Source: Tubulanus polymorphus
Taxonomy: Eukaryota; Nemertea; Palaeonemertea; Tubulaniformes; Tubulanidae
Assembly (NCBI RefSeq): GCF_964204645.1
Contig: NC_134026.1
Coordinates: 22,898,650-22,958,649 of the forward strand
Length of the DNA: 60,000 bases
Direction of reading: 5' to 3'
The stretch's first letter is position 1, and the number at the start of each line of letters is the position of its first letter. Below the pieces are notes generated by a model, which worked only from the letters and a program-made list of their open reading frames with translations, did not search any database and was not told where the DNA came from. The position numbers and the translations under genes were made by a program. This document shows, one piece after another, positions 1 to 11,601 of the stretch.

Positions 1-773
1 ACATAATATGTTGCGTACCTTCGATAAGTTTGATCAGAAGTTTTACTTTATCATGTATTTGGTTTTGAATGTATTTGAATTCATTTTTCGTATGTTATCA
101 AGTAGACTGAATTTTGATAATGGATCTCGCCGATGCTTTGAACCTTATTTCAGGCAAAAATTCCTGTTATAGGGTAAAACTTCAGTTGTGATGGATCATG
201 CAATGAATATAGATATCCATATCATAAAACATAAAACATACATATAATGTAGGGTGATGTTGCATACCAATATGGATATGATTGATTTGTTTTGTCAAGA
301 AAAATGCAATAAAACGATTCTTTTAGGCTCCAATAGCTTGCGCTTTCGGGACATTTGGATTTTTCATCCATGACAATTGAGACCAGCTTTCCTTGGTACT
401 GAATGTTTTCTGATTTATATGACATTTATTGCCCTTTTCTATATTCTTTGGCATAAAACATAAAGAACAGCGACTAATATTTCCTTCTATTAACAAGGAT
501 TACATGTACATATAAGTGGACAGTCGTTTAAGTGATTAATGTCTACTCAAACAGCAACTGGCTACAAAGTTAATACTGGCCCACAACTGCGGGATTAGAT
601 TCATGTTCTCATGAAAAAAGATGTATTTATGTTGTTGTAAAAGTACGACATTTGAAAATTCATGTACTAGTAATGTCATTTAAATATAAAAAAAAGAAAC
701 TTGAGATTCAATTTTCTCTTAGTTTTCCTATAATTTACTGAATAAGGTCAGTAAAAAGTATTTGTCCACTCAA
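1..773. other. non-coding, no feature seen
   Basis: AT-rich sequence with only short chance frames. I see no exon, RNA gene or repeat in it. It lies upstream of the first ratchet-type splice site and is read here as intron. Confidence 0.5.
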
Positions 774-1047
774 CCCTTTCAGTTCATCTATACCGCAGTA
801 CTATGTATTATTCGGTGATGGACTTTCCTAGTACACCGCAACGGTGTGTTGATGTAATTTGTAATTAGTCTTTATCTCTGTTGAAAGATGGCAGCTCCTC
901 CCACACAGTTAGTAACTAATGATACACTGCTCTGCGGTGTAGACACATCCTAGCAGTTTGCCCGTTATTACACTGAGGTGGAATTTTTCAACTTTTCAAA
1001 TCATCTCCAGCACTTTCAGGTGTAATTAAAAGTCAGCACTGAAAGGG
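774..1047. mobile_element. piggyBac-like miniature inverted-repeat element
   Basis: The segment opens with CCCTTTCAGT and closes with ACTGAAAGGG, an exact inverted pair. The right end is followed by TTAA (1048-1051) and the left is preceded by TCAA (770-773), which is TTAA with one change. CCC...GGG ends next to TTAA are the hallmark of piggyBac-type transposons. A second, imperfect inverted pair lies inside: TACACCGCA near 830 and TGCGGTGTA near 935. At 274 bp it has no room for a transposase, so it would depend on one supplied elsewhere. The single mismatch in the left duplication points to an old insertion. The class assignment is inference from ends and target site only. Confidence 0.55.
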
Positions 1048-1051
1048 TTAA

Positions 1052-2114
1052 ACTATGAAGATTGTAATGAATGAAATCACTTTTGCAGTGCAACATCGGC
1101 CAAAATTAGATCTCGGCTTTAATTGTGAAATTAGCTAACTAGATCTCGCGTGTTCTGTTGCTGTAATTTAGCTGCAATTTGAGCATATATTATGAGAACT
1201 ATCATTTATTGTTGTGTCTTCTGAGACATAGACACACACAGGTAAAATGTGACAGAATGATATCTCGCACGAACACTAGCTGAGGTTTTGTCACGTTTAA
1301 TCTTCCAGGTATACGACTCTCATCTGAAAACTAATCCCAACTGGATTTTGAATAATGTATACCTAATGGTTCATCAAGATATACCTGCCTCTTATTATTG
1401 CAGTGTAAATTGGTGTCAAAAAGATATTTATAGTCTCTTGGTACCTCTACGCTGTAGATACGTTTATGTTAGAAATTTTATAGTGTATGTGGAATTTATT
1501 GCCTAATAAATGTTTAAGGTAAAAAAGAATCTGGCGATTTTGGTTTTAGAAGCAAAATTCAGGTTTGATTTAATCCAAAAATATCTCGATATATTCGACC
1601 TTCAAATTCATCTGCCGTGAATGAATACAGCAAAATGTCAATATCCAATTTAATGGTTTTCATTGGTGGCTGGAAGGGAAAGATGCAATTGATGCAACTT
1701 GAGAGACATCTATATGTTCAGACTGAAACGAATCAGTTCGTCGATTATTCTTGGTAGCGGGTCGTTTTTGAAGTAGAGAGCCAATTTTGATTTCCGATAG
1801 ACCATTTTACAGTTTGTCCCATTCCTCCTTTGTTCTAGGTTGGTGCAGGTCAATATTATAGTGTTCCATTTCTGCTGAGGCATGAATGGAGAAGACAGTT
1901 TTATCAATAATTCATTGGTCTATTGATAAACGGTGCAATGCTCAGTTCCTTGTATTGTTTAATCTTCTATCATGTATGTATATATCCTAATTTTTTTTGA
2001 TATGATATTTCCATGAAGATATTTCAGCCAACCATTGATTGACCTCAAGATAAGTCCGATATATCCAAATCAGAATTCTCCATAACCCTGAACAATTAAT
2101 CAATATTTACTCTA
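1052..2114. other. non-coding, no feature seen
   Basis: There are only short frames. CCAG|GTATAC near 1308 is a weak acceptor/donor juxtaposition without a good pyrimidine tract, and I do not call it. Confidence 0.5.
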
Positions 2115-2157
2115 TGCTAATGTTTTTTTTTTTCTGTTTATATCGTTTCAGGTATGT
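2115..2157 (+). other. candidate recursive (ratchet) splice site 1
   Basis: In order: a branch-point-like TGCTAAT at about 2115-2121, a long T tract with no intervening AG, TTTCAG ending at 2151, and immediately GTATGT at 2152-2157. An acceptor abutting a donor with no exon between them is the signature of a recursive splice site, known best from long Drosophila introns. After the first splice the regenerated donor would be used again. This is the first of four such sites on the same strand. That it is used is inference. Confidence 0.6.
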
Positions 2158-2521
2158 CTTTCTATCTTCACTATGAAATCTTATACAAACTACTCACAGT
2201 TAGTCTCAAATCATCAAGTTCTATAATTTCTTTGCCAAAATAGTCACACCACCAGTGTAAGGTAGGCTTAATGATGGTGTATGTAAAATCCGATGTTCTG
2301 GTGGTGGCTTGCAGTTAATGCTCTGTGAATCCTTCCAAACATGTTACATATATATATTTGTACTTCCCTTAATAAAAATGTGCCGCATCCTTCAATGTAG
2401 TTACCTAAACCTATTGATCTTTTTATAATTGAGGTATAAAGGAAGATGATATGTATTATTCTAATGGCAGCTTATCTAAGGAGGAATCGTCAAGCAATAA
2501 TGTTTTCAGATGAGAGTAAAA
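2158..2521. other. non-coding, small inverted repeat only
   Basis: No gene is seen. A 9-bp inverted pair, CACCACCAG at 2247-2255 and CTGGTGGTG at 2298-2306, encloses about 42 bp. It could be a tiny foldback or chance. Confidence 0.4.
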
Positions 2522-2636
2522 CCAGGGCCCGGTTTTATAGACTGGTATTACCTTTAACCCGGGGCTAACGGGTTAAAGGTAATAACCCGGGGCTAACGGG
2601 TTAAAGGTAATACCAGTCTATAAAACTGGGCCCTGG
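2522..2636. mobile_element. GGGCCC-type foldback element, copy 1
   Basis: This is a near-perfect palindrome of 115 bp. The left arm starts CCAGGGCCCGGTTTTATAG and the right arm ends CTATAAAACTGGGCCCTGG. The arms match over about 39 bp with one mismatch. The centre holds two exact 28-bp direct copies (2556-2583 and 2584-2611), each with AACCCGGGG and GGGTTAAAGG. The low divergence suggests a recent insertion. Diverged elements of the same build lie at 9190-9304 and 23363-23473. There is no coding capacity, and I cannot assign a superfamily. Confidence 0.75.
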
Positions 2637-3724
2637 ATTTTGCAGAAGCAAAACTTTTAAGTTTGTAAATGGTTTCAGTTTCTTACTGTGTGCCTCATCA
2701 TCTACTTCCAATGGAATCTTTACTCAATTCAAGTAGCTCAAAATCCTCAGTTCTTTGATTGGTAGTTAGTTCATTGCGAAAGATGCAGATGGCAATGCTG
2801 TGTGCGGCAGCATAAATGTGCGGATACTATTTCCAGTTTCCATCACGAGGTAGCGATCTGTAAATGCGTCGATGTTTCTGGCAAAATCAAACAGATGGCA
2901 GCATCAGCTATTGAGATTGATTTTGTGGCCGGAAGAGCTTTGAGATTGATTTACATTTAAATGTATAAATGCTTTTTACCATGTTTGACTTATTTCATTT
3001 GCAAAGATAATAGGTTTCAATTTTGTTACTACGCAGAGATATGATTGATATGTTATGTTTTTTTTCGCATTGCATAAATGCTGTAATTTAACATTTTAGT
3101 ATCAATTTTGATAATGTTGCAGGGTTGTTGTAATGAAATTTGAATTTGTAGATCAATTCATGAATACATTTTACTCGGTAATTAGAGCTGTGAATTTCCG
3201 TTTTCGCTAGTACACATGGAGACCACCAGGCAAACTATCGTGTTCGAAATCATTTTATCGGCATCTTATATACAATTATTATATGTCACCAGTTTCTGGT
3301 TTGGTATTAATATCATAATCACATTGTTGGTAGCATCATCGAGGGATATTTCATCGACGCATTGCTGGTGGTGATGATGTGCGAGCAAAGTGTTACCTAA
3401 TGTTTTTAATCACGGGTGAGGGCTGCGTGGTCAGAATTTCACGTACGCACAGGGATTAGGGAGTGCTCGCGAAAATGACACTATTCCACCGGAGAGAGTT
3501 CTATTTATGGTATATATAATATTCATTGCAGTCACTTTGCACGAACAATAATGGTCATTACTTATGAATCGTATTTGATAATTCTGCCATTGACGAAGTC
3601 ACGCTTTTACCCAACGAGTAATAGTTGATACATTAATTATCACTTCTAAATGAATTGTGGTGATATTAACATCAGTTTATTACCGCTGGTCAATAAGGGC
3701 AGGTGATTGTTTCTACGTATCTGA
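2637..3724. other. non-coding, no feature seen
   Basis: AT-rich intron-like sequence with no open frame of note and no repeat that I could recognise. Confidence 0.5.
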
Positions 3725-4115
3725 AGCGTCTGTCTGTCTTTCAGCTACATCTTCATTAATAGTGAGTCGATCTTGATGAAACTTGGGTACAATTGTTAGT
3801 ATGAGGGTCTGGTTGTGCAGTGCAGGAATGGAACCAGTGCGCCACCTAGTGGCAGAACTAGGCACTTAAAACTTTTTCGGCGACATGACCTTGAAAATGA
3901 TCTCATAACTGAAGGACTGGATCGAAATCCAAAACGTTACCTGACAATTGGCTATTGGCCCTAGATGCAACATATCCAAAACGCAATGGTAACTAATGCA
4001 TGGTAGTTTCGGAGTTCAAGTTCGAGCCTTAGCCCGAGAACTATTGTCGCCTGTGGCTTGTTTTTAGCCTGCTTGGCTGAAGGCCATTCAGGCTTATGCT
4101 GTGCCCCTGGGTCTT
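3725..4115. repeat. probable dispersed repeat with CACCTAGTGGC motif
   Basis: The stretch is less AT-rich than its surroundings. It contains CTGTCTGTCTTTCAG, then GATGAAACTTGGGTAC, then GCCACCTAGTGGC (3841-3853, arms GCCAC/GTGGC) and ACATGACCTTGAAAATGA. From memory, this run of motifs recurs in dispersed repeats of marine invertebrates. No second copy is visible in this window and no ends can be defined, so the limits are approximate. Confidence 0.3.
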
Positions 4116-6149
4116 AGTGGTACGTCAGATTTCTTGTTAACACTCTACAGACCACAATCTTTGACCAAGCATCTTCAAATTCAGATTTATTTTGTTTGAC
4201 CAAAAATTCTTGAACGGGTTCGATATTTGTGGTAATCTGATATTTTCATAATCTCTTACATAATATTTGAATAACTAGTAGCTGTTTCTATTCAATGTCT
4301 GCATTAACCAAATAGGATTCCCTCGACAAACATTTTTTGTGAAGTTCTAATTTCTCTATCAAGGGAGGCATGAATTCAGATAATTTTCATCATCAAATAT
4401 CCACAGAATGGCTGTTTACGGAGGCAACATATCTCTGTATGTAAATGCTTAGGTCAGCAATAAATAATCATACTTGTTTCATGTTTTGTCTGTGGTGCTG
4501 GCATATGTCAACTAATTACACAGTTGGGTCCAGAAATTTATAGTCCTCATATTGATTCAGAGGCACACCTTAACCTCTGGTTAATAAGCTTTATTGAGCA
4601 ATTTTATCAGTTGATCGACTATTGAAGTCATTTCCAAAAGCTGAAATGTAACATATGAACTGATGTAGAGGTATCTTGACCGACTTTAGGTTGGATGTCA
4701 CAGATATTTGAGACACTCAAGACACTCTCCATTAAGACTATTCTACTGAAGTGTTGTTGAGGTATTACTTATGCTTTTATATGGCAAAATCTGGTTGCTA
4801 TTCACACAAGACCTGCAACATATATAGAAATGTGTCTTGGTCAGTATGGACGAGTACCATCTAAACATCATATGGCCAATATTTGCCTTATGTTAAATAA
4901 GCGGCTAAAAAATAATACTTGAAAAGTAGGTTATACCATCCCCTAATCAATACAACCGAGTAGGGATGACCATTGATGGCATTTTTTTAGCCATTTAAGG
5001 GTCAAGCAGTACTATAGCTCCTTACTTAGGCAATGTCTGTGATTTCATTTAGTGCGTCCATTAGTTCAACTTACATAAGTCGGTATTACCTTCAGATTAT
5101 AATGTATTATGATGTGAAGGCTACAGATTTCATAAATGAATTTATGCTATTATTGTTGAACACTCTTTCGTACTCTGCACCAATGTCACTTTGCTACAAC
5201 CTCTCTGTGAATGTTATCACAGTTGTCAAGGTTATCAATATTTTTGTTTTACTTTCAACCACTATGTTCTAATCCTGTTGAAATAAATGCAGTTTCTAGT
5301 TCGATCCTGTAATGTATAACTGGAAGCTACATATTGTTTTGGTTGTCGTGTTGGAGGAACACAATTCCGACACTTTCAGATGACAGCAATTCATTTTTGC
5401 CCATTTCATTTGTTGAGCTAACATTTTATTGAATCTTTCTCTATTTTCTGTTTCAACTTCAATTGAACAATTTACAGTTTGTTCTCGTAAAAATTTCGAC
5501 GGCTTCAGGATATAAATTACTTTATTTCGGGCAAAAGCTGTCACTTCTCAACATAGCAGCGATCATCGCAATGGGGAAGAATTCAATGTCAATGGGATGC
5601 AATTAATTTTCTACTGTATGAAGAGATCCACAAATCTTTATGGTTCTCCATACGTATTTTCTTGTGCAATTTAAGTTTGCATCTTGATTGATGAATCTAG
5701 TGCTTCCTGTACACTGTCAAATCTTCTTGACTGACTTATGGAAATCAAATACTGTTTATTTCTGATCAAATCAGTGTCAGAGAATATTCAGCGTGGCCTG
5801 ATAATTTCTGTTTGATTATCATTCAAGAGCAGAATTCTTAGCAGGTTTCTAGTGGTTTAAGATTGGTATCCACAATATGAGAAAATGAGATGTCGCTTAT
5901 GCTGCATTATTCAGCATCAAATCTAACCCAGAGTGGCGAAGCAGTGTTTAATACGTTGAGGGCCATATCATGATATGATTTAAAGAGATTGTCGATCGTC
6001 CGAACTGGCATAGTTGGTATTACTAGTCAACAGTTCATTTTGATCGGCTCAGATTGGTGAGGCGATGAGTACTGAAGGCAAATTGTTTATTGATAATACA
6101 CGTTTGATAGCGGCCATCAGTCATAACGTCTTGATTATATGATTAAATT
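4116..6149. other. non-coding, no feature seen
   Basis: About 2 kb of intron-like DNA. The frames at 5033-5272 (+) and 5296-5544 (-) are 79 and 82 codons long, resemble nothing I know, and are treated as chance. Confidence 0.45.
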
Positions 6150-6520
6150 TTATCACTGGTCCGGCCCAGCGTCATCGCACTCATTCTTCTGAAACTACCA
6201 ACAACAGAGCCATCTCGCGCTACTTGCACTTTCGTTTACGCAGAAAGCATTTTCAGCCGCCGGTTTGCTGGAAGTTGCCGTGGAAACGGCATAAATGCTG
6301 CCATGTTTGAAAATCGTGTTCCATCCCGTGGATCGGATCGTTGAGCCATAGTTGATTGTGGTTAGCATCATTTCCGTTTGCATGGAACACGTGGATTTAC
6401 TATAATCAAACGATTGTACAAATTAATCGGATATAAATGAATGGAGCTGCGTTCAGGATAATAGTTAACCGCTGCATAAAATTCTTTTTCATTTCGTAAT
6501 TAATGCATTCATCCATCGTC
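6150..6520. promoter_or_regulatory. CpG-richer patch, candidate enhancer
   Basis: This is richer in CG dinucleotides than its neighbours (TCTCGCGCTAC, CAGCCGCCGG, CCCGTGGATCGGATCG). It carries TTGTGGTT, a Runx-type core, and several TAATTA/TTAATCG homeodomain-like cores. Such patches in CpG-depleted introns are often unmethylated regulatory DNA or old conserved non-coding elements. Function is inference; the composition is what I see. Confidence 0.25.
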
Positions 6521-7206
6521 ATCGGTGTCGTAAGTTTTTTCGGTGCCCATTGAATGAAAATTCATTCCTCCTCGACTTGGTTTTTCAATCTGATAGGTTA
6601 AGAATTAAGGTTTGCCTTGTAACGATTGCTTATGCTGCTGTATGTTGGTTGTATCAGTATTATCGTCTCATTTATTCAAAAAGTTTTCATAACTTTTTCG
6701 AAGTATCTGTATGTACGTGGCAATATACGTAGGCTGTACAATTTGATGAAATAGTAATTTAATACCTGTCTGTAGTATTCAATGATGATGTACATACAGT
6801 TAAATCCACTCAATTCTATTTCATTGTTTAGTTCAGTTTATGGTTCATGATTATTATAAATATGATGGAAAGAAATGTAAAATGAGGTAGAAAACTTAAC
6901 ATGGAGGGAAAGAGTCGAATTTAGGGTAGATTCATATTCAATACTTTATATCCCTTAAGCTATTGTACCCAGTTCCAGAGTTTTAGATTTGATTTGACTG
7001 TGCAAGTTTAAGAAAATTTGTTTTAATTTATTTCACTCCAGGGTCCACCGATTCTGCAGCTGTGGATTAACATTTGACGCTAGATGATGAAAAGATAATT
7101 AGCTAATTTTGACTCCCGTTGAACATAATCAACAAATGTGGAACTGTGACTATCTATGCATTTGAATAAGAGAATTAGACAGAGAGCCTCGTTTTGTTGT
7201 TTTGAC
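6521..7206. other. non-coding, no feature seen
   Basis: No feature seen apart from short frames. Confidence 0.45.
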
Positions 7207-7214
7207 TTTAGGAT

Positions 7215-7399
7215 CGTTAACGAGCGTTTTTGGCCCGGAACAACTGAAACAGGCCCAAATCAAACAGGCAAATTTGGCTCACAACCAGGCCTGGGCTGGT
7301 ATCGAGTGAGTGGTTTACTTGTGAACAGGCTCTCTAATTAGGTACGGGCCAAATTTGGCCAACTTGGCCCACCCCAAATCGTCTCCGTCTGATCGCGGC
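7215..7399 (+). mobile_element. GGCC-rich MITE family, copy A (internally shortened)
   Basis: Flanked by exact 8-bp direct repeats TTTAGGAT at 7207-7214 and 7400-7407, a clear target duplication. The right end reads CTGATCGCGGC. The interior has GTTTTTGGCCCG, GAGTGAGTGG, TCTCTAATTAGG and GGGCCAAATTTGGCC, all shared with the other copies. It is about 185 bp against about 280-325 bp for most copies, so the middle is partly deleted. An 8-bp duplication fits hAT-, P- or Mutator-like elements. There is no coding capacity. Confidence 0.75.
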
Positions 7400-7407
7400 T
7401 TTAGGAT

Positions 7408-9189
7408 CTGCTTCTGAATTATAGGGGTTAAGCATGGACTAGAAAATGATTTGATGAGGTCATCGTTAACTCTCGAAAGTTTGAGTTTATTGACTGAATC
7501 CTGGACGTATCATTCTCATTCAAGGACTAGCTTTTTGTACTGAATTCATTTTAGAGTCAATCTAGAATGAAGTACATGTCACATTTCATATTCTAAAGAT
7601 CTTTGCTAGTATTGATGCTTGTGGGATGTTTAGCATAATTTGTCACAATGCACACATTTTGCTTATTCACAAGAGATGTTGCTAATATTGCCTTCTAGAG
7701 ATAAATTGTGGAGAAAATTCATTAATGTTAGTATTCGGCCTGTGATAGCCTTTAGGACTGTGTTTACCATAGTTATATGCGAATATGGCAGCTTAGGATT
7801 TACGCATAATCATTAGTAATAGTTACAGATGTTAAGGAATGATGTATAATTTAGTAAAATTGATATATGGCAATGGCTTCAATTTGAAGTGGACAACACT
7901 GAATATAAATGATATTTTATACTGTTGTATATTTGCAGTCAATGCAGGTTGCTGTGTTTTCAGATGCAATGTAAATCTTCCACTTTTAGTACTGACAGAA
8001 ATCCAATTCGTTTTCGTTAGAGTTAGATTGATAAAGCCTAAATTTTGAACGGTTGCCATCGATTCTGTCATTATTGTTTATCGTAGTTGCGGAACTATTG
8101 TAGTTTTTCATCATTGGCGATTTTAATGACGTTTCTTTTATGCGTGGCATTAAAGAGCAAAGTTTTATTGGACATTGCACTGTTACGACTTGTGGAGACC
8201 GTTTCATTTACATTAGTATTTCAATTAACTGGGTGTCAAGTCAGTCAAACTGTTCCACCCTGCACGATAGGGAATAATTCACAGGCTTCTCCATTACGCG
8301 TGTAATAAACCCTTGACAGTTGATATATTTGGATTGTTTTCAAGTTGAAATGGTCTGTAAGACATTGATCGCAGTAATAACAGAATGGTCATGAAGTCCA
8401 CAGCTTTGGCCACATTGGCACATCGTAAACAACGGTTTGAAGATTGATAAAAACCGAATTTGTATTCATAGATAAATCTGATGGCAATCTCTTCATTGAG
8501 AGGTCTGGGATTATGAATTTGTATGACAGGTGCTTCATTCATCATTTATTGGAATAGAATTGCCGATCAATAGCATTTATTTTGTAATAACTTGGTTTTC
8601 ATTTCATAACGACCTAAAGGTTTTCTCTTTTTTTTCTATTGACTTCTCCATAAAACCTTTTCAATTTAAACTGATAGTTGTTGAATGATACGCGACGCTA
8701 TGATTTACGTACACCTTATTTCAGTACGATTACAAACAATTTCAAAATCAACAAATGAAGCTGATAATCATTTTGACTACTGCTCACGGCTGTGAAGGGT
8801 TAAAGTAATTGAAAATGATGGGTGACTTGCCTTTAGCTTCATATTACCACTTTAGATCTTAATAAATATTTGTCCTCATCTAATTTATGTTGTTCAGGTT
8901 GCCAGGGTACCTCAAAGTTGTATATTACCACATTGTCTTATGGTTTCTCCCAAATTATTCGCTGGTGTCTACTTGACTCATGCTGCAACTGCATAATTTT
9001 TCGTTAACTTGCTCTCTTGTTGTGTAATGTACATTAAGTGTTGCATATATGCAATCTGCGATAAAATGCTAATTCTGGGCTGCGTTTTCTTCCCATAACC
9101 ATTATAAAGATTCAAACCATTGTTTTTGTCCCCTCAACGGACTAATCATAGCTCATTTTCATCATATATCACCGCCCTGGCTAAGTAAC
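7408..9189. other. non-coding, no feature seen
   Basis: AT-rich intron-like DNA. Overlapping short frames on both strands near 7.8-8.5 kb look like chance. Confidence 0.45.
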
Positions 9190-9304
9190 TAGGGGCATGA
9201 TTTATAGAGTGGTGTTTACTTTATCCTGGGGATGAACTTAAAAATATATGAGTTACCCCTGGGCTAAGGGTAATATCAGTCTATAAAACCCAGGCGGGCC
9301 TGGG
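9190..9304. mobile_element. GGGCCC-type foldback element, copy 2 (diverged)
   Basis: The left arm has GATTTATAGAGTGG and TATCCTGGGG. The right arm has CCCCTGGGCTAAGGGTAATA, CAGTCTATAAAACCCAG and GGGCCTGG. These match copy 1 at 2522-2636 in order and spacing, but with many changes and an AT-rich centre in place of the duplicated core. It is an older relic of the same family. Confidence 0.55.
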
Positions 9305-11222
9305 AGGTTGGTGCAGATTCTTAAACTACTGAGAAGTTTTGATTAGTCCAACAAGTCGAATATTGAGTCGATGTTTCCAGGCTGAAATAAGTTTTTGATC
9401 TTAACTTATGCCCGACTTCATGATGTTTTATGCCGTCGTCGTCCGCGTAAGCACATTTTAATTCATTAGTTACATTCGGAATTATATTTTATTTGCCGCG
9501 TGTGTCTTTCATTCCACGCAGCTACAACTCTATGCAAATTGGCTAATTCCGATTTATGGAGTAAGACTTCAATTTTAAGGAGTAATAATATCTTTTTTAA
9601 ACGTAATTATTTTCCTATGGTTCAGTCGCGGGTTCTGCGTGCAGTTAAATCATCTGTTAATTCGGCTTCCTACGTCACTCTTACTTCTAGAAAATGTTGA
9701 ATGAGGATATTTCAAAGCGGTATAACGGTAATCAAGACACGTGAACCAATATCAAATGCGCTTGAAATTATAATGGTAATGATTTTTAAATGGGGAAAAA
9801 TACGAAAAAATTGTCTATCATGGGGACATGTAGTGAACATTGTCAAATGTATGACACCACCATTAAGATAACGGCGGACAATTTGTATTTATTTTGTCAG
9901 GATTTACCAGGATAATGGGGGGCTATTCCAATATTTACTTAGTTCGTGAGGCGAAACTTGAAAAAATGATTAATCTTTCGTCTGTAAACCTAGCAGTTCG
10001 GTCTCTTTTTCATAATTATCATCATAATCATTCTATACATTGTTAGTATTAATACATTATTCATGGTTATTTTCATATGATGTAATGAATTTTTTTTTTC
10101 TTTTAATCAGTCACCACCCCTATATCAAGCTTTCATACAGAAACCAGTCAATTATTTTGAAGGATCTGTACGTTCATGGGATTTATCTAGTTGATTATTG
10201 TAAATATGAAAATTACTTCATTGTTCAATCTAGTAATATGTATTTAGGGAAATGGTTTCTTGAAAGTTCTGGTTATGTAATGGTGTTTAGATTACGGCAG
10301 ATATTCAGGGTGGTCTGAGGACCTGATTAGATCAGCTACATGTTATTAAACAGTGACCTTTCCAGTCTCTCATCGCTCAAGCAATTAAAATGATGGTTGT
10401 TAAGTTTTCTTGAGAGATTTGGCAGTCCCAGGGATGTTATATCGCGCAATGCTCTATTAAGCGTCTTAAACTTTAGAATGTTGAATATTCGTTCTTATCG
10501 AGCTGGTTGTGAAGTTATCCCATTTGTGAGCAGATTACTTTGAGGAGCGCGCAGCATATCTTGAGAATTAAATTCGCAGTTGTCAAATTATGGGTTTTTT
10601 AAGTACGAGGCGTTACTGGAACATTATCTAAAGGAAATGAAATGCAGTTCATGCAACATTCCATTTGTTTTAAAGAGACATTGATAGATTTTTATTAATC
10701 TCCATACTGTCTGTATGTGTGTATATGCTGACGCTATGTCTTTGCAATCATCCAATTTATTGGCCTTCATTGCCAAACATCATGCATATTTGTTTCAGTG
10801 CCGTCAGTCATAAAGTGCGGAAACAAGAATATTTGCATGTCTTAATTAAGATCTATTGAAATGATTTTTTATGATAATTAACTAGCGTAGCCGTTAATCT
10901 AGGCCAAAATTCTATCCTAGTAGCTGAAACGTTATTCCTTTTGACATAAGATTCATTTGTCATCGCGGGTGATCATTGGTTTTCATTTCCCTTGAACAAC
11001 ATCACTGATTCATATTTCTCTTGTCACAGGCCAAATCTTGATTTATTTTCTGGTGTATGACAACAGGAACCCTGATTAGCATTGTGAAATTTAATCTACC
11101 AAATAACAGCTCCTGAGATATGTACAGAGATGTTGTGTCCTACAACAAGTATTGTTTTGGAATCTTATCACGTATACCGTGGACTCTGTAGAGTCCATGC
11201 CTAAACATTGGAATAATTTTTT
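9305..11222. other. non-coding, no feature seen
   Basis: Intron-like sequence. The 92-codon frame at 10040-10318 shows no recognisable domain. Confidence 0.45.
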
Positions 11223-11601
11223 GGATCTAATCTTATAAACTAGAGTTTATACATCCATGAGTCAATAGCCACCATCACACATGCATTTTTGGCCTTGGCC
11301 CAGAACAACTGTTCACATGAATGCCAAACGGGCCAAAAACAAACGGACCAGGCCCGAACCAGTTTTTAACATCGGTCAAAGTATTGTATCTGAATTGCAA
11401 CTGGTCATTTTTTTAAGCACTGTTTAGAAATGAGTGAATGGTTTGCATGTGAACGTGCTCTCTAATTAGGTCCTGGCCAAATTTGACTTGAGTCTGATCC
11501 ATACCAATTTGGCCCAGGCCAAATGGTCTCTGTGTGGTCGCGGCTTATGAAATCATGGACTTATAAAACTGGGGTTTAGTTTATGCATCCATCACTAATA
11601 G
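11223..11601. repeat. direct repeats (~45 bp) flanking MITE copy B
   Basis: The left unit is 11223-11268 (CTTATAAACTAGAGTTTATA, then CATCCATGAGTCAATAG). The right unit is 11557-11601 (CTTATAAAACTGGGGTTTA, then GCATCCATCACTAATAG). The units are similar along their length and sit on either side of the transposon. Either a two-unit tandem repeat was invaded by the element, or a segment was duplicated after insertion. Confidence 0.45.
11266..11547 (+). mobile_element. GGCC-rich MITE family, copy B
   Basis: It begins GCCACCATCACACATG and ends GTGTGGTCGCGGC, an imperfect terminal inverted pair. The interior has TTTTTGGCC, TCTCTAATTAGG, TGGCCAAATTTGACTTG and GGCCCAGGCC, shared with copies A, D and E in the same orientation. 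No clear 8-bp duplication survives, and longer direct repeats flank it instead. Non-autonomous. Confidence 0.7.
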
